DNA from: UMGS1590 sp963558655
Lineage (GTDB): Bacteria; Bacillota; Peptococcia; Peptococcales; Peptococcaceae
DNA length: 35,241 bases
Direction: 5' to 3'
Assembly (NCBI GenBank): GCA_963558655.1
Contig: CAUWHJ010000025.1
Location: 1-35,241 of the forward strand
In this document: piece after piece, positions 24,133-31,688 of the stretch
Numbering within the stretch: position 1 is the stretch's first letter
Layout: each line of letters opens with the position of its first letter
The notes under the pieces: generated by a model
Databases searched by the model: none
What the model was told of the DNA's origin: nothing
What the model saw: only the letters and a program-made list of their open reading frames with translations
Made by a program: the position numbers and the translations under genes

Positions 24133-24151
24133 ATGGACTGTTCGGTCAATC

Positions 24152-24181
24152 TTGTGACAATAAAAGAAGATGTGCTAAAAT
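24152..24181 (+). promoter_or_regulatory. Promoter of the BAAT-like hydrolase gene
   Basis: TTGTGA (24152-24157) and TAAAAT (24176-24181) with an 18-bp spacer, 40 bp before the start codon. Confidence 0.55.
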
Positions 24182-24221
24182 AGAGTTAGCTAAATGAAAC
24201 CTTTGTGAAAGGAGGCATTTG

Positions 24222-25073
24222 ATGCAACATTATTCTCGAAGAGTCGTTGGAACAAACTTTGATGGTCGGCTGTACCCTGTGCCAGAGCGGCATAATAAAG
24301 TGGTCATTGTTTTAGGAGGCAGCGAAGGCGGTTTGTATTTAGCGAAAAAACAGGCACGTTGGCTGCAACAACAGGGTATGCCTGCATTAGCTGTGGGCTA
24401 TTTTCGCACAGCGCACACAGATCGCACGCTTTCACTTGTGCCATTGGAAGGTGTAGAAGAAGCCGTTATGTTTTTGCAAGCGCAAGGTTATGTACATATT
24501 GGTATCCTTGGTATTTCAAAAGGAGCAGAATTGGCACTTGTTGCAGCTTCACAGCTGCCGGTTCTTAGTTGTGTTGTTGTCAAAACGCCTAGTTGGTATG
24601 TTGGTGAAGGCCTCACAAAAAAAGCGCCGTCAGGCACATCAAGTTGGGTTTATCACCGCATCCCTTTACCTTATACACCATATCGTTTGCGTATGTTTCA
24701 TGCTGTGCGGCTTGTGTTACAAGCCGGTGAATATAACCTTCTCTCGCTTAATGTGGGCAAACGTATCGTTCCAGATTCTATTATTCCTGTAGAGCGTATT
24801 GCTGGCCCTATATTAGTACTTTCTACGCGTGCGGACACCATCTGGCCGTCGGAGGCCAGTGGCAATCAGCTTACTTTACGTTTGGCGCAATCTCATTATG
24901 CTTATTCTTTTCAACATAATTGTTATCTGCATATGGGACATTTTATGCTTGAGAGAACGGGACTCATCATGCGCCTGCTTTTTCGTTCGGAACGCCGCTG
25001 GCCACAGGCTTGTGCCAGTGAACGACAGCAAATGGCTGCAACGGTGATGGATTGGTTAGAGTATGTGTGGTGA
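24222..25073 (+). CDS. BAAT-like acyl-CoA thioester hydrolase domain protein (alpha/beta hydrolase)
   Basis: A 283-residue alpha/beta hydrolase resembling the C-terminal catalytic domain of bile acid-CoA:amino acid N-acyltransferases and acyl-CoA thioesterases. The nucleophile elbow is GISKG with S99 (this family favours GxSKGxE), the acid is D205 in STRADTIWPS, and the histidine is probably H240 in HMGHF. The early VIVLGGSEGG is the oxyanion-hole strand, also typical. It lacks the N-terminal immunoglobulin-like domain of animal BAAT. The substrate is unknown; acyl-CoA thioester or ester hydrolysis is likely. ATG 24222 follows AAAGGAGG at 6 nt. It is a single-gene unit with its own promoter and a shared terminator. 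Confidence 0.82.
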   Translation: MQHYSRRVVGTNFDGRLYPVPERHNKVVIVLGGSEGGLYLAKKQARWLQQQGMPALAVGYFRTAHTDRTLSLVPLEGVEEAVMFLQAQGYVHIGILGISKGAELALVAASQLPVLSCVVVKTPSWYVGEGLTKKAPSGTSSWVYHRIPLPYTPYRLRMFHAVRLVLQAGEYNLLSLNVGKRIVPDSIIPVERIAGPILVLSTRADTIWPSEASGNQLTLRLAQSHYAYSFQHNCYLHMGHFMLERTGLIMRLLFRSERRWPQACASERQQMAATVMDWLEYVW

Positions 25074-25080
25074 ATGAAAA

Positions 25081-25126
25081 AAAGAAGCCTTGGGGATTGG
25101 ATGTTTTTAATCCTCAAGGCTTCTTT
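25081..25126. terminator. Bidirectional terminator between the hydrolase gene and ade
   Basis: An 18-bp stem (25081-25098 with 25109-25126, one G-U pair) with a 10-nt loop. A-rich and T-rich flanks allow use from both sides. Confidence 0.9.
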
Positions 25127-25131
25127 GTATT

Positions 25132-26934
25132 TTATTCTTCTACTACGAGCGGTGCAAACTGGAAGGTTCTGCAATCCACAAGGCCGCGGTTGGTGAGACG
25201 GAGGTCTGGCAGGCAAGCCAGCGGAATGAGCGCCATAGTCATGAATGGGGATGGCATATCGCAGCCGATGGTTTTCCAGGCTTCTTCAAGTTGAGCCACG
25301 TCAGCTGCCATGGATTCGGCAGATTTTTCATTCATAAGACCGGCGATTGGCAGTTCGGCAAGGCCGAGCACCTGACCATCGGCAACGGCCACCATGCCGC
25401 CACCGCAGTTGATGAGGGTGTTGGCAGCAAGGGCCATATCGGCGTCGTTGGTACCTACGACAAGAAGGTTGTGGGCATCATGGGCAACGGTGGAAGCCAT
25501 GGCGCCACGCTTGATGCCAAATCCTTTGACGAAGCCGAAGCCTTTGGTGCCGGTTTCGTGGTGGCGTTCGAGGACAACGGTTTTGAGAATATCCTGTGTG
25601 GTGTCGCTTTCCAGATAGCCATTTTGTACATCTAATTCAACGAAGCGTTCAATGTCGCCGACGCGTGCAGGAATAACTTCGATGGCACGGACGGTAACGC
25701 GATTTTTTCCTTCCGGAGCTGCAATCTTGAAAGTGTCAGCGGTGACGCTGTCTTTAAGGTGCATACTGTGACGTGCCCAATCTGGATAGGTGTATGGCGC
25801 AAGTTCGTTGACCATTTTGCCGTTTAGGGCAACTGTTTCGCCGTCGATGATGGTGCGGACAACAGTGAAGGTTTCAAGGTCTTTGAGAAGGACAATATCA
25901 GCGCACTTACCAGGCGCAATGGCACCAAGGTCTTGGTCCATGCGGTAGCATTGAGCGGTGTTGATGGTGGCCATGCGAATGGCAGTGATTGGGTCGATGC
26001 CGCTTTCAACAGCCATGCGCAAGATATAGTCCATGTGGCCGTGGGCAACGAGGGTGTGTGGATGGGTGTCATCGGAGACGAGGCAGGCGAAACGACCGCC
26101 GATGTGGTGTTCGGTGAGCGCTTTCGCAATGACAGGAAGATCTTGCCAAGCGCTGCCCATACGCAGTTGAGCGTACATACCAAGGCGCATTTTCGCAATA
26201 ACATCTTCTGGACGGGTGGATTCGTGGCAGCAACGGACACCGCTGGCGGCATAGGCGTTCAAACCGGCGCCGGTTTCTGGCAGGGAATAGTGACCGGTGA
26301 CCACTTTATCTGCCTTCAGGGTTTCGTCAACGATGCCATGGGCGTGGTCGTCGGAGGCGAGAATTCCTGGAAAATTCATCATTTCGCCTAGGCCAACAAT
26401 ATCGTCCCATTGCATGGTGCGTGCCACGTCATCAGGGCCGACAAAGCTGCCGGTATCCTCAAAGCCTGGCACGGCAGGCACACAAGATGGCGTAACGAAC
26501 ATACATTTGAGCGGGGTGCGTTTGCTGTCTGCAATCATGCACTGAACCCCATCAAGACCGAGCACATTGCAGATTTCGTGTGGGTCGGGATAGATGCCTG
26601 TGGTGCCATGTGGCACAACGGCGTTGGCGTATTCGCCAACACTGAGCATGGACGATTCAATGTGAATGTGACCATCGAGAAAGCCAGGTGACACGTAAAG
26701 CCCTGTTGCATCAATAATTTCGGTGTTCGGCCCAATGCAGGCGGTGGCATCGCCCACTAAGGCGATACGTCCTTCTTTAATGGCGATGTCAATTCCTTCC
26801 TGGATTTCAGCCGTGCAGACATTGACGAGCTTACCGCCGCGAATGACGGTATCGGCTGCTTCTCGGCCTCCAGCAACAGCAGCGAGGGTTTGGCTGACTT
26901 CCCAGAGTGGGCGTTTACAGAAGTGGTTAATCAT
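25132..26934 (-). CDS. ade: Adenine deaminase
   Basis: A 600-residue amidohydrolase that deaminates adenine to hypoxanthine in purine salvage. The metal-binding DGHIHIESSM begins at residue 87, with the further ligands in VSDDTHPHTLVAHGHMD. The GLGEMMNFPG carries the conserved glutamate, and the IAPGKCADIVLL and the C-terminal GTNDADMALA and INCGGGMVAVADG segments match the long adenine deaminase family. Length is normal. AAAGGAG precedes the ATG on this strand. It lies 51 nt downstream of the Crp/Fnr gene, in the same direction with no terminator seen between them, so it may be cotranscribed. Confidence 0.96.
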   Translation of the reverse strand: MINHFCKRPLWEVSQTLAAVAGGREAADTVIRGGKLVNVCTAEIQEGIDIAIKEGRIALVGDATACIGPNTEIIDATGLYVSPGFLDGHIHIESSMLSVGEYANAVVPHGTTGIYPDPHEICNVLGLDGVQCMIADSKRTPLKCMFVTPSCVPAVPGFEDTGSFVGPDDVARTMQWDDIVGLGEMMNFPGILASDDHAHGIVDETLKADKVVTGHYSLPETGAGLNAYAASGVRCCHESTRPEDVIAKMRLGMYAQLRMGSAWQDLPVIAKALTEHHIGGRFACLVSDDTHPHTLVAHGHMDYILRMAVESGIDPITAIRMATINTAQCYRMDQDLGAIAPGKCADIVLLKDLETFTVVRTIIDGETVALNGKMVNELAPYTYPDWARHSMHLKDSVTADTFKIAAPEGKNRVTVRAIEVIPARVGDIERFVELDVQNGYLESDTTQDILKTVVLERHHETGTKGFGFVKGFGIKRGAMASTVAHDAHNLLVVGTNDADMALAANTLINCGGGMVAVADGQVLGLAELPIAGLMNEKSAESMAADVAQLEEAWKTIGCDMPSPFMTMALIPLACLPDLRLTNRGLVDCRTFQFAPLVVEE

Positions 26935-26985
26935 GGTGAAACTCCTTTCAAAATGTTAGTAAAGGTTAGTAGATGATATGCAATG

Positions 26986-27651
26986 CTAGTGATGAAGCGT
27001 GAAATGATTGCGTGCAAAATCAAGCAGCCCCTCATCACGCATTTTGGAAAGCTCGGCACTCATGGCGCTGCGATCGACAGCGAGATAGTCGGCAAGCTCC
27101 TGACGGTTGAAAGGAATCGAAAAACTTGCACTTTCAGCGCGTTTGCTTTCCAAAGAAAGATAGCTCGTGAGCTTGGCACGTGTTGTGCGCTTGGCGAGCA
27201 GGTCGAGCTTTTGCATCAGACTGCGGTTTTGGTCGGCAAGCACATAAAATAGATTTTGCACAACGCGGCTGTGGAAGGGGCAGGCATTGGAACACACACT
27301 GAGTACCTTGCGTGCAGCAAAAAGCGCAAGCTGACAATCGCTGGCGGCAACCATATCGGCTTGTAAGGCATCGCTTTTTGGTGTCACGTAGGCTTCACCG
27401 AAGAGTGCGCCTGGGGTAAGCACACCGACGATGCTGTGGTTTCCCCAATAATCGTCGCTTTGAATGTGGAGCTTGCCCTCCAACACCACAACAATGTGCG
27501 ACAGATGTTCGCCTTCATGGAAAACAACCTCTCCTTTTTGATAGCTGCGTGTTTGTGTTTGCAGGCAGTCTAACATAGCGGCGAGGTCGTGTGCAGTGAC
27601 GCCTTGAAAAAGAACGCTGTTCTGCAACAACGTGAGGTGCTCGTTGGTCAT
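26986..27651 (-). CDS. Crp/Fnr family regulator, probable HcpR-type
   Basis: A 221-residue Crp/Fnr regulator with an N-terminal cyclic nucleotide-binding-like beta barrel (about 15-110, YQKGEVVFHEGEHLSHIVVVL), a dimerisation helix, and a C-terminal winged helix (RQELADYLAVDRSAMSAELS at about 188-207). C120 and C124 sit just before the dimer helix (CSNACPF); there is no N-terminal Fnr-type cysteine cluster. It is divergent from the ferredoxin-hcp operon, the position typical of HcpR-like regulators of nitrosative stress genes in anaerobes. The start follows GGGAGGGG. The frame continues upstream to 27783 but without a start signal. The HcpR role is inferred from context. Confidence 0.88.
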   Translation of the reverse strand: MTNEHLTLLQNSVLFQGVTAHDLAAMLDCLQTQTRSYQKGEVVFHEGEHLSHIVVVLEGKLHIQSDDYWGNHSIVGVLTPGALFGEAYVTPKSDALQADMVAASDCQLALFAARKVLSVCSNACPFHSRVVQNLFYVLADQNRSLMQKLDLLAKRTTRAKLTSYLSLESKRAESASFSIPFNRQELADYLAVDRSAMSAELSKMRDEGLLDFARNHFTLHH

Positions 27652-27678
27652 GAAAAAATCCCCTCCCTGGTGAGTCAG

Positions 27679-27696
27679 CTGTTGGAAATCCAACAG
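27679..27696. promoter_or_regulatory. Perfect palindromic operator between the Crp/Fnr gene and the hcp operon
   Basis: CTGTTGGA (27679-27686) and TCCAACAG (27689-27696) form a perfect 18-bp palindrome with a 2-bp centre. Its centre at 27687.5 is about 41.5 bp from the predicted start of the ferredoxin-hcp message, the normal class II activator position of Crp/Fnr proteins. Confidence 0.75.
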
Positions 27697-27716
27697 ATTC
27701 TTCGCTTTCATCGTAG

Positions 27717-27722
27717 TATACT
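27717..27722 (+). promoter_or_regulatory. -10 box of the ferredoxin-hcp promoter
   Basis: TATACT with no recognisable -35 (CAGATT at 17 bp spacing), as expected for an activator-dependent promoter. The start is predicted near 27729. Confidence 0.55.
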
Positions 27723-27769
27723 GAACGCAAGAAATCAAGAGAAGGTTCTTAAAAATGGAGGAGAAAACA

Positions 27770-28438
27770 ATGATTAGACGCATTATTCATATTGATAAAG
27801 AAAAGTGTAATGGCTGTGGTGCCTGTGCAAAAGCGTGTCATGAAGGTGCCATTGGCATGGTTGATGGTAAAGCAGTGCTGACGCGTGAAGACTACTGTGA
27901 CGGTCTGGGGGATTGCCTGCCAACGTGCCCAACCGGCGCCATCACGTTTGAGGAGCGTGAAGCGCTTGCTTATGACGAAGCTGCGGTGAAAGCGGCGCAG
28001 GCGTGCGCTTGTCAGGCAGAAAAGATGGCAAATTCTACGTCAGCGGCAGGAGCGCAAACGGCTTCGCAGTTGCGGCAGTGGCCGGTACAGCTCAAACTGG
28101 CGCCAGTGACGGCAGCGTATTTCAAAGATTGCGATTTGCTTATTGCCGCCGATTGTACCGCCTATGCTTATGGTAATTTTCATAACGACTTCATTCGTGG
28201 GCGCGTGACGCTCATTGGCTGTCCTAAACTTGATGCTGTGGATTACAGTGAAAAAATCGCCCAGATATTTGCCCAAAACAGCATCAAAAGCATCACCCTC
28301 ACACGCATGGAAGTGCCTTGTTGCGGAGGCATGGCAATGGCGGTGCAGCGAGCATTGGCTGCCTGCGGCAAAACCATTCCGCTGCGCGTTGTGACACTGG
28401 CAGCCGATGGCCGCATTTTATCTGAGCAAACGATGTAA
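27770..28438 (+). CDS. 4Fe-4S ferredoxin-like protein, hcp operon
   Basis: A 222-residue iron-sulfur protein. The N-terminal part is a two-cluster ferredoxin module: CNGCGACAKACHEGAI at about 13-28 and the variant CDGLGDCLPTCPTGAI, the second with a longer first spacing. A middle region rich in Ala and Gln (about 75-105) leads to a C-terminal domain (IGCPKLDAVDY and MEVPCCGGMAMAVQRAL) with extra cysteines. Proteins like this are frequent partners of Hcp and probably carry electrons to it. ATG 27770 is chosen because GGAGGAG lies 6 nt upstream; an ATG at 27755 is in frame but has no ribosome binding site. hcp follows 28 nt downstream. Confidence 0.88.
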   Translation: MIRRIIHIDKEKCNGCGACAKACHEGAIGMVDGKAVLTREDYCDGLGDCLPTCPTGAITFEEREALAYDEAAVKAAQACACQAEKMANSTSAAGAQTASQLRQWPVQLKLAPVTAAYFKDCDLLIAADCTAYAYGNFHNDFIRGRVTLIGCPKLDAVDYSEKIAQIFAQNSIKSITLTRMEVPCCGGMAMAVQRALAACGKTIPLRVVTLAADGRILSEQTM

Positions 28439-28466
28439 TGAAGAAAGAACGAAAGGAGAAACGAAA

Positions 28467-30032
28467 ATGTTTTGCTATCAATGTGAACAAACAGCCGGTG
28501 GTAAAGGATGCAACGGTCAAGTGGGTGTGTGCGGAAAGCGTGCTGCTACCGCTGACCTTCAAGATGCGCTGACAGGTGCGCTCGTTGGTCTTGCCCGTGC
28601 CGCAAAAATGTATCCCGAAACCATCACAAAGACAACCGACCGCCTGGTGTTGGACGGCCTTTTTACAACCATTACCAATGTAAACTTCGACGATGAAAGC
28701 ATTGGCGTATTAAAAGAAAAGATAACGGCTGAAAAGGTGCGGATAGGTGGCAAGACTGTGCCGGACTATGATTTACGAGCACTTTGGCAAAGCGATGAAG
28801 ACATTCGTTCGCTGAAATCACTGCTTCTTTTTGGCTTGCGCGGTATGGCTGCTTATGCACATCACGCACAGGTGCTGGGCTATACAGACGGCGACGCGCA
28901 GCGCTTTTTCTATAAAGCCCTGGCGGCGCTGGGCGATGAAGAACTCGGCATGGAACAGCTTTTGGCGCTTGTGCTTGAGGTGGGAGAAGTTAATCTGCGC
29001 GTGATGGCGTTGCTTGACCAAGCAAACACAGAAACCTACGGACAGCCGACCCCAACAGAAGTGACGCTTACGGTGGAAAAGGGGCCTTTTATTGTTGTGA
29101 CAGGGCATGACCTTTGCGATCTTAAAAAGCTCCTGGAACAAACACAAGGGAAGGGCGTGAACATCTACACCCATGGCGAAATGCTGCCGGCACATGCGTA
29201 TCCTGAGTTGAAAAAATATCCACATCTTAAAGGCAATTTTGGCACCGCATGGCAAAATCAGCAAAAGGAATTTGATGGCATTCCAGCGCCTATTCTCTAC
29301 ACCACCAATTGTCTTGTGCCGCCACGAACCAGTTACAGCGACCGCATTTTTACCACTGATGTGGTCTCTTATCCAACCCTTTGTCATATTGGTGACGATA
29401 AAGACTTTACCCCACTCATTGAAAAAGCCTTGGCGCTCGGTGGCTATGCTCAAGACCAACATTTTACCGGCATCAACGGTGGCGACCATGTGACCACAGG
29501 CTTTGCACATCATGCAGTGCTCTCTGTGGCAGACCAGGTGATTGATGCCGTGAAACGTGGCGACATTCGCCATTTCTTCCTTGTTGCAGGGTGTGACGGC
29601 GCACGTTCAGGGCGCAGCTATTACACCGAATTTGTCAAACAAACGCCTGCCGACAGCGTCGTTCTTACGCTTGCCTGCGGTAAATATCGCTTTAATGACC
29701 TTGACCTTGGCACAGTTGCCGGTTTGCCACGTTTGATGGATATGGGCCAGTGCAACGATGCGTATAGTGCCATTCAGGTGGTAGTTGCTTTAGCAGACGC
29801 CTTTGGTTGCAGTGTCAACGATCTGCCGCTTTCCATGGTGCTCTCATGGTATGAGCAAAAAGCTGTTTGCATCTTGTTGACCTTGCTTCATCTTGGCATT
29901 AAAAACATCTACCTTGGGCCAACACTACCGGCCTTTATCTCGCCAAATGTGCTGAATATCCTCGTGGAAAATTATGGCATTTCTCCGATTTCTACACCGG
30001 AGGAAGATTTGCGAAAAATTCTCGGTGAATAA
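28467..30032 (+). CDS. hcp: Hydroxylamine reductase / hybrid cluster protein
   Basis: A 521-residue hybrid-cluster protein. Hcp reduces hydroxylamine in vitro and protects against nitric oxide in vivo. The N-terminal cluster cysteines are C3, C6, C15 and C22 (CYQCEQTAGGKGCNGQVGVC). Hybrid-cluster ligands are seen in the second half: the TTNCLVPP segment, the VAGCDGARSGRSYYTEF segment, and ACGKYRFN. It follows the ferredoxin-like gene in an operon probably activated by the divergent Crp/Fnr regulator. AAAGGAG precedes the ATG. The frame extends 60 nt upstream but overlaps the previous gene. A strong bidirectional terminator follows. Confidence 0.96.
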   Translation: MFCYQCEQTAGGKGCNGQVGVCGKRAATADLQDALTGALVGLARAAKMYPETITKTTDRLVLDGLFTTITNVNFDDESIGVLKEKITAEKVRIGGKTVPDYDLRALWQSDEDIRSLKSLLLFGLRGMAAYAHHAQVLGYTDGDAQRFFYKALAALGDEELGMEQLLALVLEVGEVNLRVMALLDQANTETYGQPTPTEVTLTVEKGPFIVVTGHDLCDLKKLLEQTQGKGVNIYTHGEMLPAHAYPELKKYPHLKGNFGTAWQNQQKEFDGIPAPILYTTNCLVPPRTSYSDRIFTTDVVSYPTLCHIGDDKDFTPLIEKALALGGYAQDQHFTGINGGDHVTTGFAHHAVLSVADQVIDAVKRGDIRHFFLVAGCDGARSGRSYYTEFVKQTPADSVVLTLACGKYRFNDLDLGTVAGLPRLMDMGQCNDAYSAIQVVVALADAFGCSVNDLPLSMVLSWYEQKAVCILLTLLHLGIKNIYLGPTLPAFISPNVLNILVENYGISPISTPEEDLRKILGE

Positions 30033-30071
30033 ACCAGTTTTTTAGGAATCCGCTATATATTTCATGCGTAT

Positions 30072-30120
30072 AAAAACGCTCCTATTGTCATTCAATGTGA
30101 ACGGCAATAGGAGCGTTTTT
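30072..30120. terminator. Bidirectional terminator between hcp and tmcAL
   Basis: A perfect 16-bp stem (30072-30087 with 30105-30120) and 17-nt loop, A-flanked on one side and T-flanked on the other, between convergent genes. Confidence 0.9.
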
Positions 30121-31292
30121 TATGATGTGGTAAACCGCGGTGGTTCGTAATAATCACGGGCAATGGTGTTATGGCAGAGCAAATCGGCAAGGTTTTGACG
30201 GTGGATGTCTGCTAAAAGCAATGCACGATCTTCCACAGAAAGTTGATATTGGTCGCGCCCCACGTTGACGATGAGGGGGACATTATTTGTACGCTTTTTG
30301 AGCAATGTGCGACCGCGCTTTGAAGCACCTAAGAGACGAATGTACGGTGGCGTGCTTGGTGCCTTAGGGAGCGGTGATACCAATTCAAGCAGAAGCCTGC
30401 GTATGCGGCTGCGGCTGTAATGACGGGTTTGCGCGCGGTTGATGAGGTCGTCATAGCTTGTGGCTTCGCGAATGGCAGTAAGGAGTCGTGGTGACCAGCC
30501 ATCGCGAATGGAAAGGCGCACGGCAAGTGCATCTGCTTCAAGACTGGTAGCGAGCACCTTTAGGGCGGTGAGCAGAGACACTTCATCAGCAGCTTGCCAA
30601 CCCTTTGCAAAAGCGCGTTGCATGATGGATAGACTGGTATCGGGCAGATAGGCTGCCATATCGTCCAATGCGTCGGGTAACTTGGCGCGAATGGCAGAAG
30701 CGCTCATCGTACCTTCTGCTGTTTCTAATGTATCATGTGCCACCGTCCGGCGCACAAGATGGATAGGAATGTTGTCGGGCAACGCCATACGATACCACAA
30801 CGCCAGGCGGTCGTTCGGCGTGTTTTTGTCGCTTGTGAAGCCAGCTGAGCGAAGAAACTCCTGTGAAGCCTGAGCGTAGTTAAAGCCTTGCTCTCCAGCC
30901 TGACGCATCGCTTTGTCAAAAGCCTCCTGATGGCTGCGTAAATAATCGGCTTGCGCGGAAAGTGCCGCCTCATCACCCGATTCGCTGCCGCAGTAAAGCG
31001 CGTCCAAAGACGTGAACGCCAACAAACTCGCTACCCCGCCGCGCGCAAAGCCCTCTAAACTTGCTGTCGCATACACCTGCGCCAACTCCAACACCACATC
31101 TACCCCTGCCGCAAGCGCCATCTCAGCGCGTAACCACTTGTCAAAACAGGCCACCTCACCCCGCTGGCAAAAAGCACCGCTCATTACCGAAACAATGCAA
31201 GCCTCGGGATGAACCTGACGAATCTGCGTCAGTAATCGCTTGTGGCCATTATGGAAAGGATTCCATTCAGCCACGATACCAATGGTTGTCAT
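30120..31292 (-). CDS. tmcAL: tRNA(Met) cytidine acetate ligase (TmcAL)
   Basis: A 390-residue nucleotidyltransferase-like enzyme (formerly YlbM, DUF795). It forms N4-acetylcytidine at the wobble position of elongator tRNA(Met) using acetate and ATP. The N-terminal GIVAEWNPFHNGH at residues 5-17 has the HxGH-type motif, followed by VSVMSGAFCQRGEVACFDKW, the family segment. The ISAS-type motif appears as TMSASAIRAKL. ATG 31292 follows AAGGAGG; a longer frame to 31352 lacks a start signal and crosses the promoter. The gene is alone, with a promoter on this strand and a terminator shared with hcp. Confidence 0.94.
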   Translation of the reverse strand: MTTIGIVAEWNPFHNGHKRLLTQIRQVHPEACIVSVMSGAFCQRGEVACFDKWLRAEMALAAGVDVVLELAQVYATASLEGFARGGVASLLAFTSLDALYCGSESGDEAALSAQADYLRSHQEAFDKAMRQAGEQGFNYAQASQEFLRSAGFTSDKNTPNDRLALWYRMALPDNIPIHLVRRTVAHDTLETAEGTMSASAIRAKLPDALDDMAAYLPDTSLSIMQRAFAKGWQAADEVSLLTALKVLATSLEADALAVRLSIRDGWSPRLLTAIREATSYDDLINRAQTRHYSRSRIRRLLLELVSPLPKAPSTPPYIRLLGASKRGRTLLKKRTNNVPLIVNVGRDQYQLSVEDRALLLADIHRQNLADLLCHNTIARDYYEPPRFTTS

Positions 31293-31322
31293 GAGAAGGC
31301 CTCCTTGCAATTTTATAATTAT

Positions 31323-31352
31323 AGTATAACAGAGAGAAGAATTTTTTTTCAA
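31323..31352 (-). promoter_or_regulatory. Promoter of tmcAL
   Basis: On the minus strand, TTGAAA (31352-31347) and TATACT (31328-31323) have an 18-bp spacer. Confidence 0.6.
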
Positions 31353-31688
31353 GGCATCAAGGCAGTCTTTTCGAAGTATACGAATAGTGAATCTGATGTA
31401 GTGATAAATTTAGTAATATAGTCCATTTAGTTTATTATGTCGTATTTTAAGGAAAAAAAGATATATGATTATAAATATAGATAAAACATTAAAATTCATT
31501 GTAAAAATATAGAAAATATGATCGCTTAAGATGGAAAAAGAATTAATATATAATGACTATTTTTTGTTGCAAAAAAATCTTGTTACTCTTGGTATTGCTC
31601 GTCAAACTATTTGTTATCTCAGATTGAAACGTTTCGTTACAATAAAAAACGATAAGTGTCTCAAGTATTAAAGTTGAGGAGGTTGTCT
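31353..31688. other. AT-rich intergenic stretch before the GH3 pair
   Basis: About 340 bases of clearly lower GC than the genes to the left. It contains a possible 46-codon ORF (31531-31671). It also has a short palindrome GAAACGTTTC at 31626-31635 that only partly fits a CcpA site. No convincing promoter was found for the GH3 genes, although one must exist here unless they depend on transcription from outside. No RNA gene was recognised. Confidence 0.6.
31531..31671 (+). CDS. Possible 46-residue small protein upstream of the GH3 pair
   Basis: A short open frame beginning MEKELIYNDYFLLQKN and ending KNDKCLKY, with its stop 17 nt before the GH3 start. The middle, LVTLGIARQTICYLRLKR, could be a single helix-turn-helix-like unit. 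There is no good ribosome binding site (only GCTTAAG before the ATG), and the base composition is like the surrounding AT-rich DNA. It may be a real small regulator, a leader peptide, a remnant of a longer gene, or chance. Confidence 0.25.
   Translation: MEKELIYNDYFLLQKNLVTLGIARQTICYLRLKRFVTIKNDKCLKY

Noticed and set aside
31353..31530. CRISPR array or tandem repeats in the AT-rich stretch
   Set aside because: No repeated units with regular spacing were found; the stretch is only AT-rich.
31622..31637. CcpA catabolite (cre) site around GAAACGTTTC upstream of the GH3 pair
   Set aside because: The core palindrome is present, but three of the 14 consensus positions fail, including the outer TG and the 3' C.
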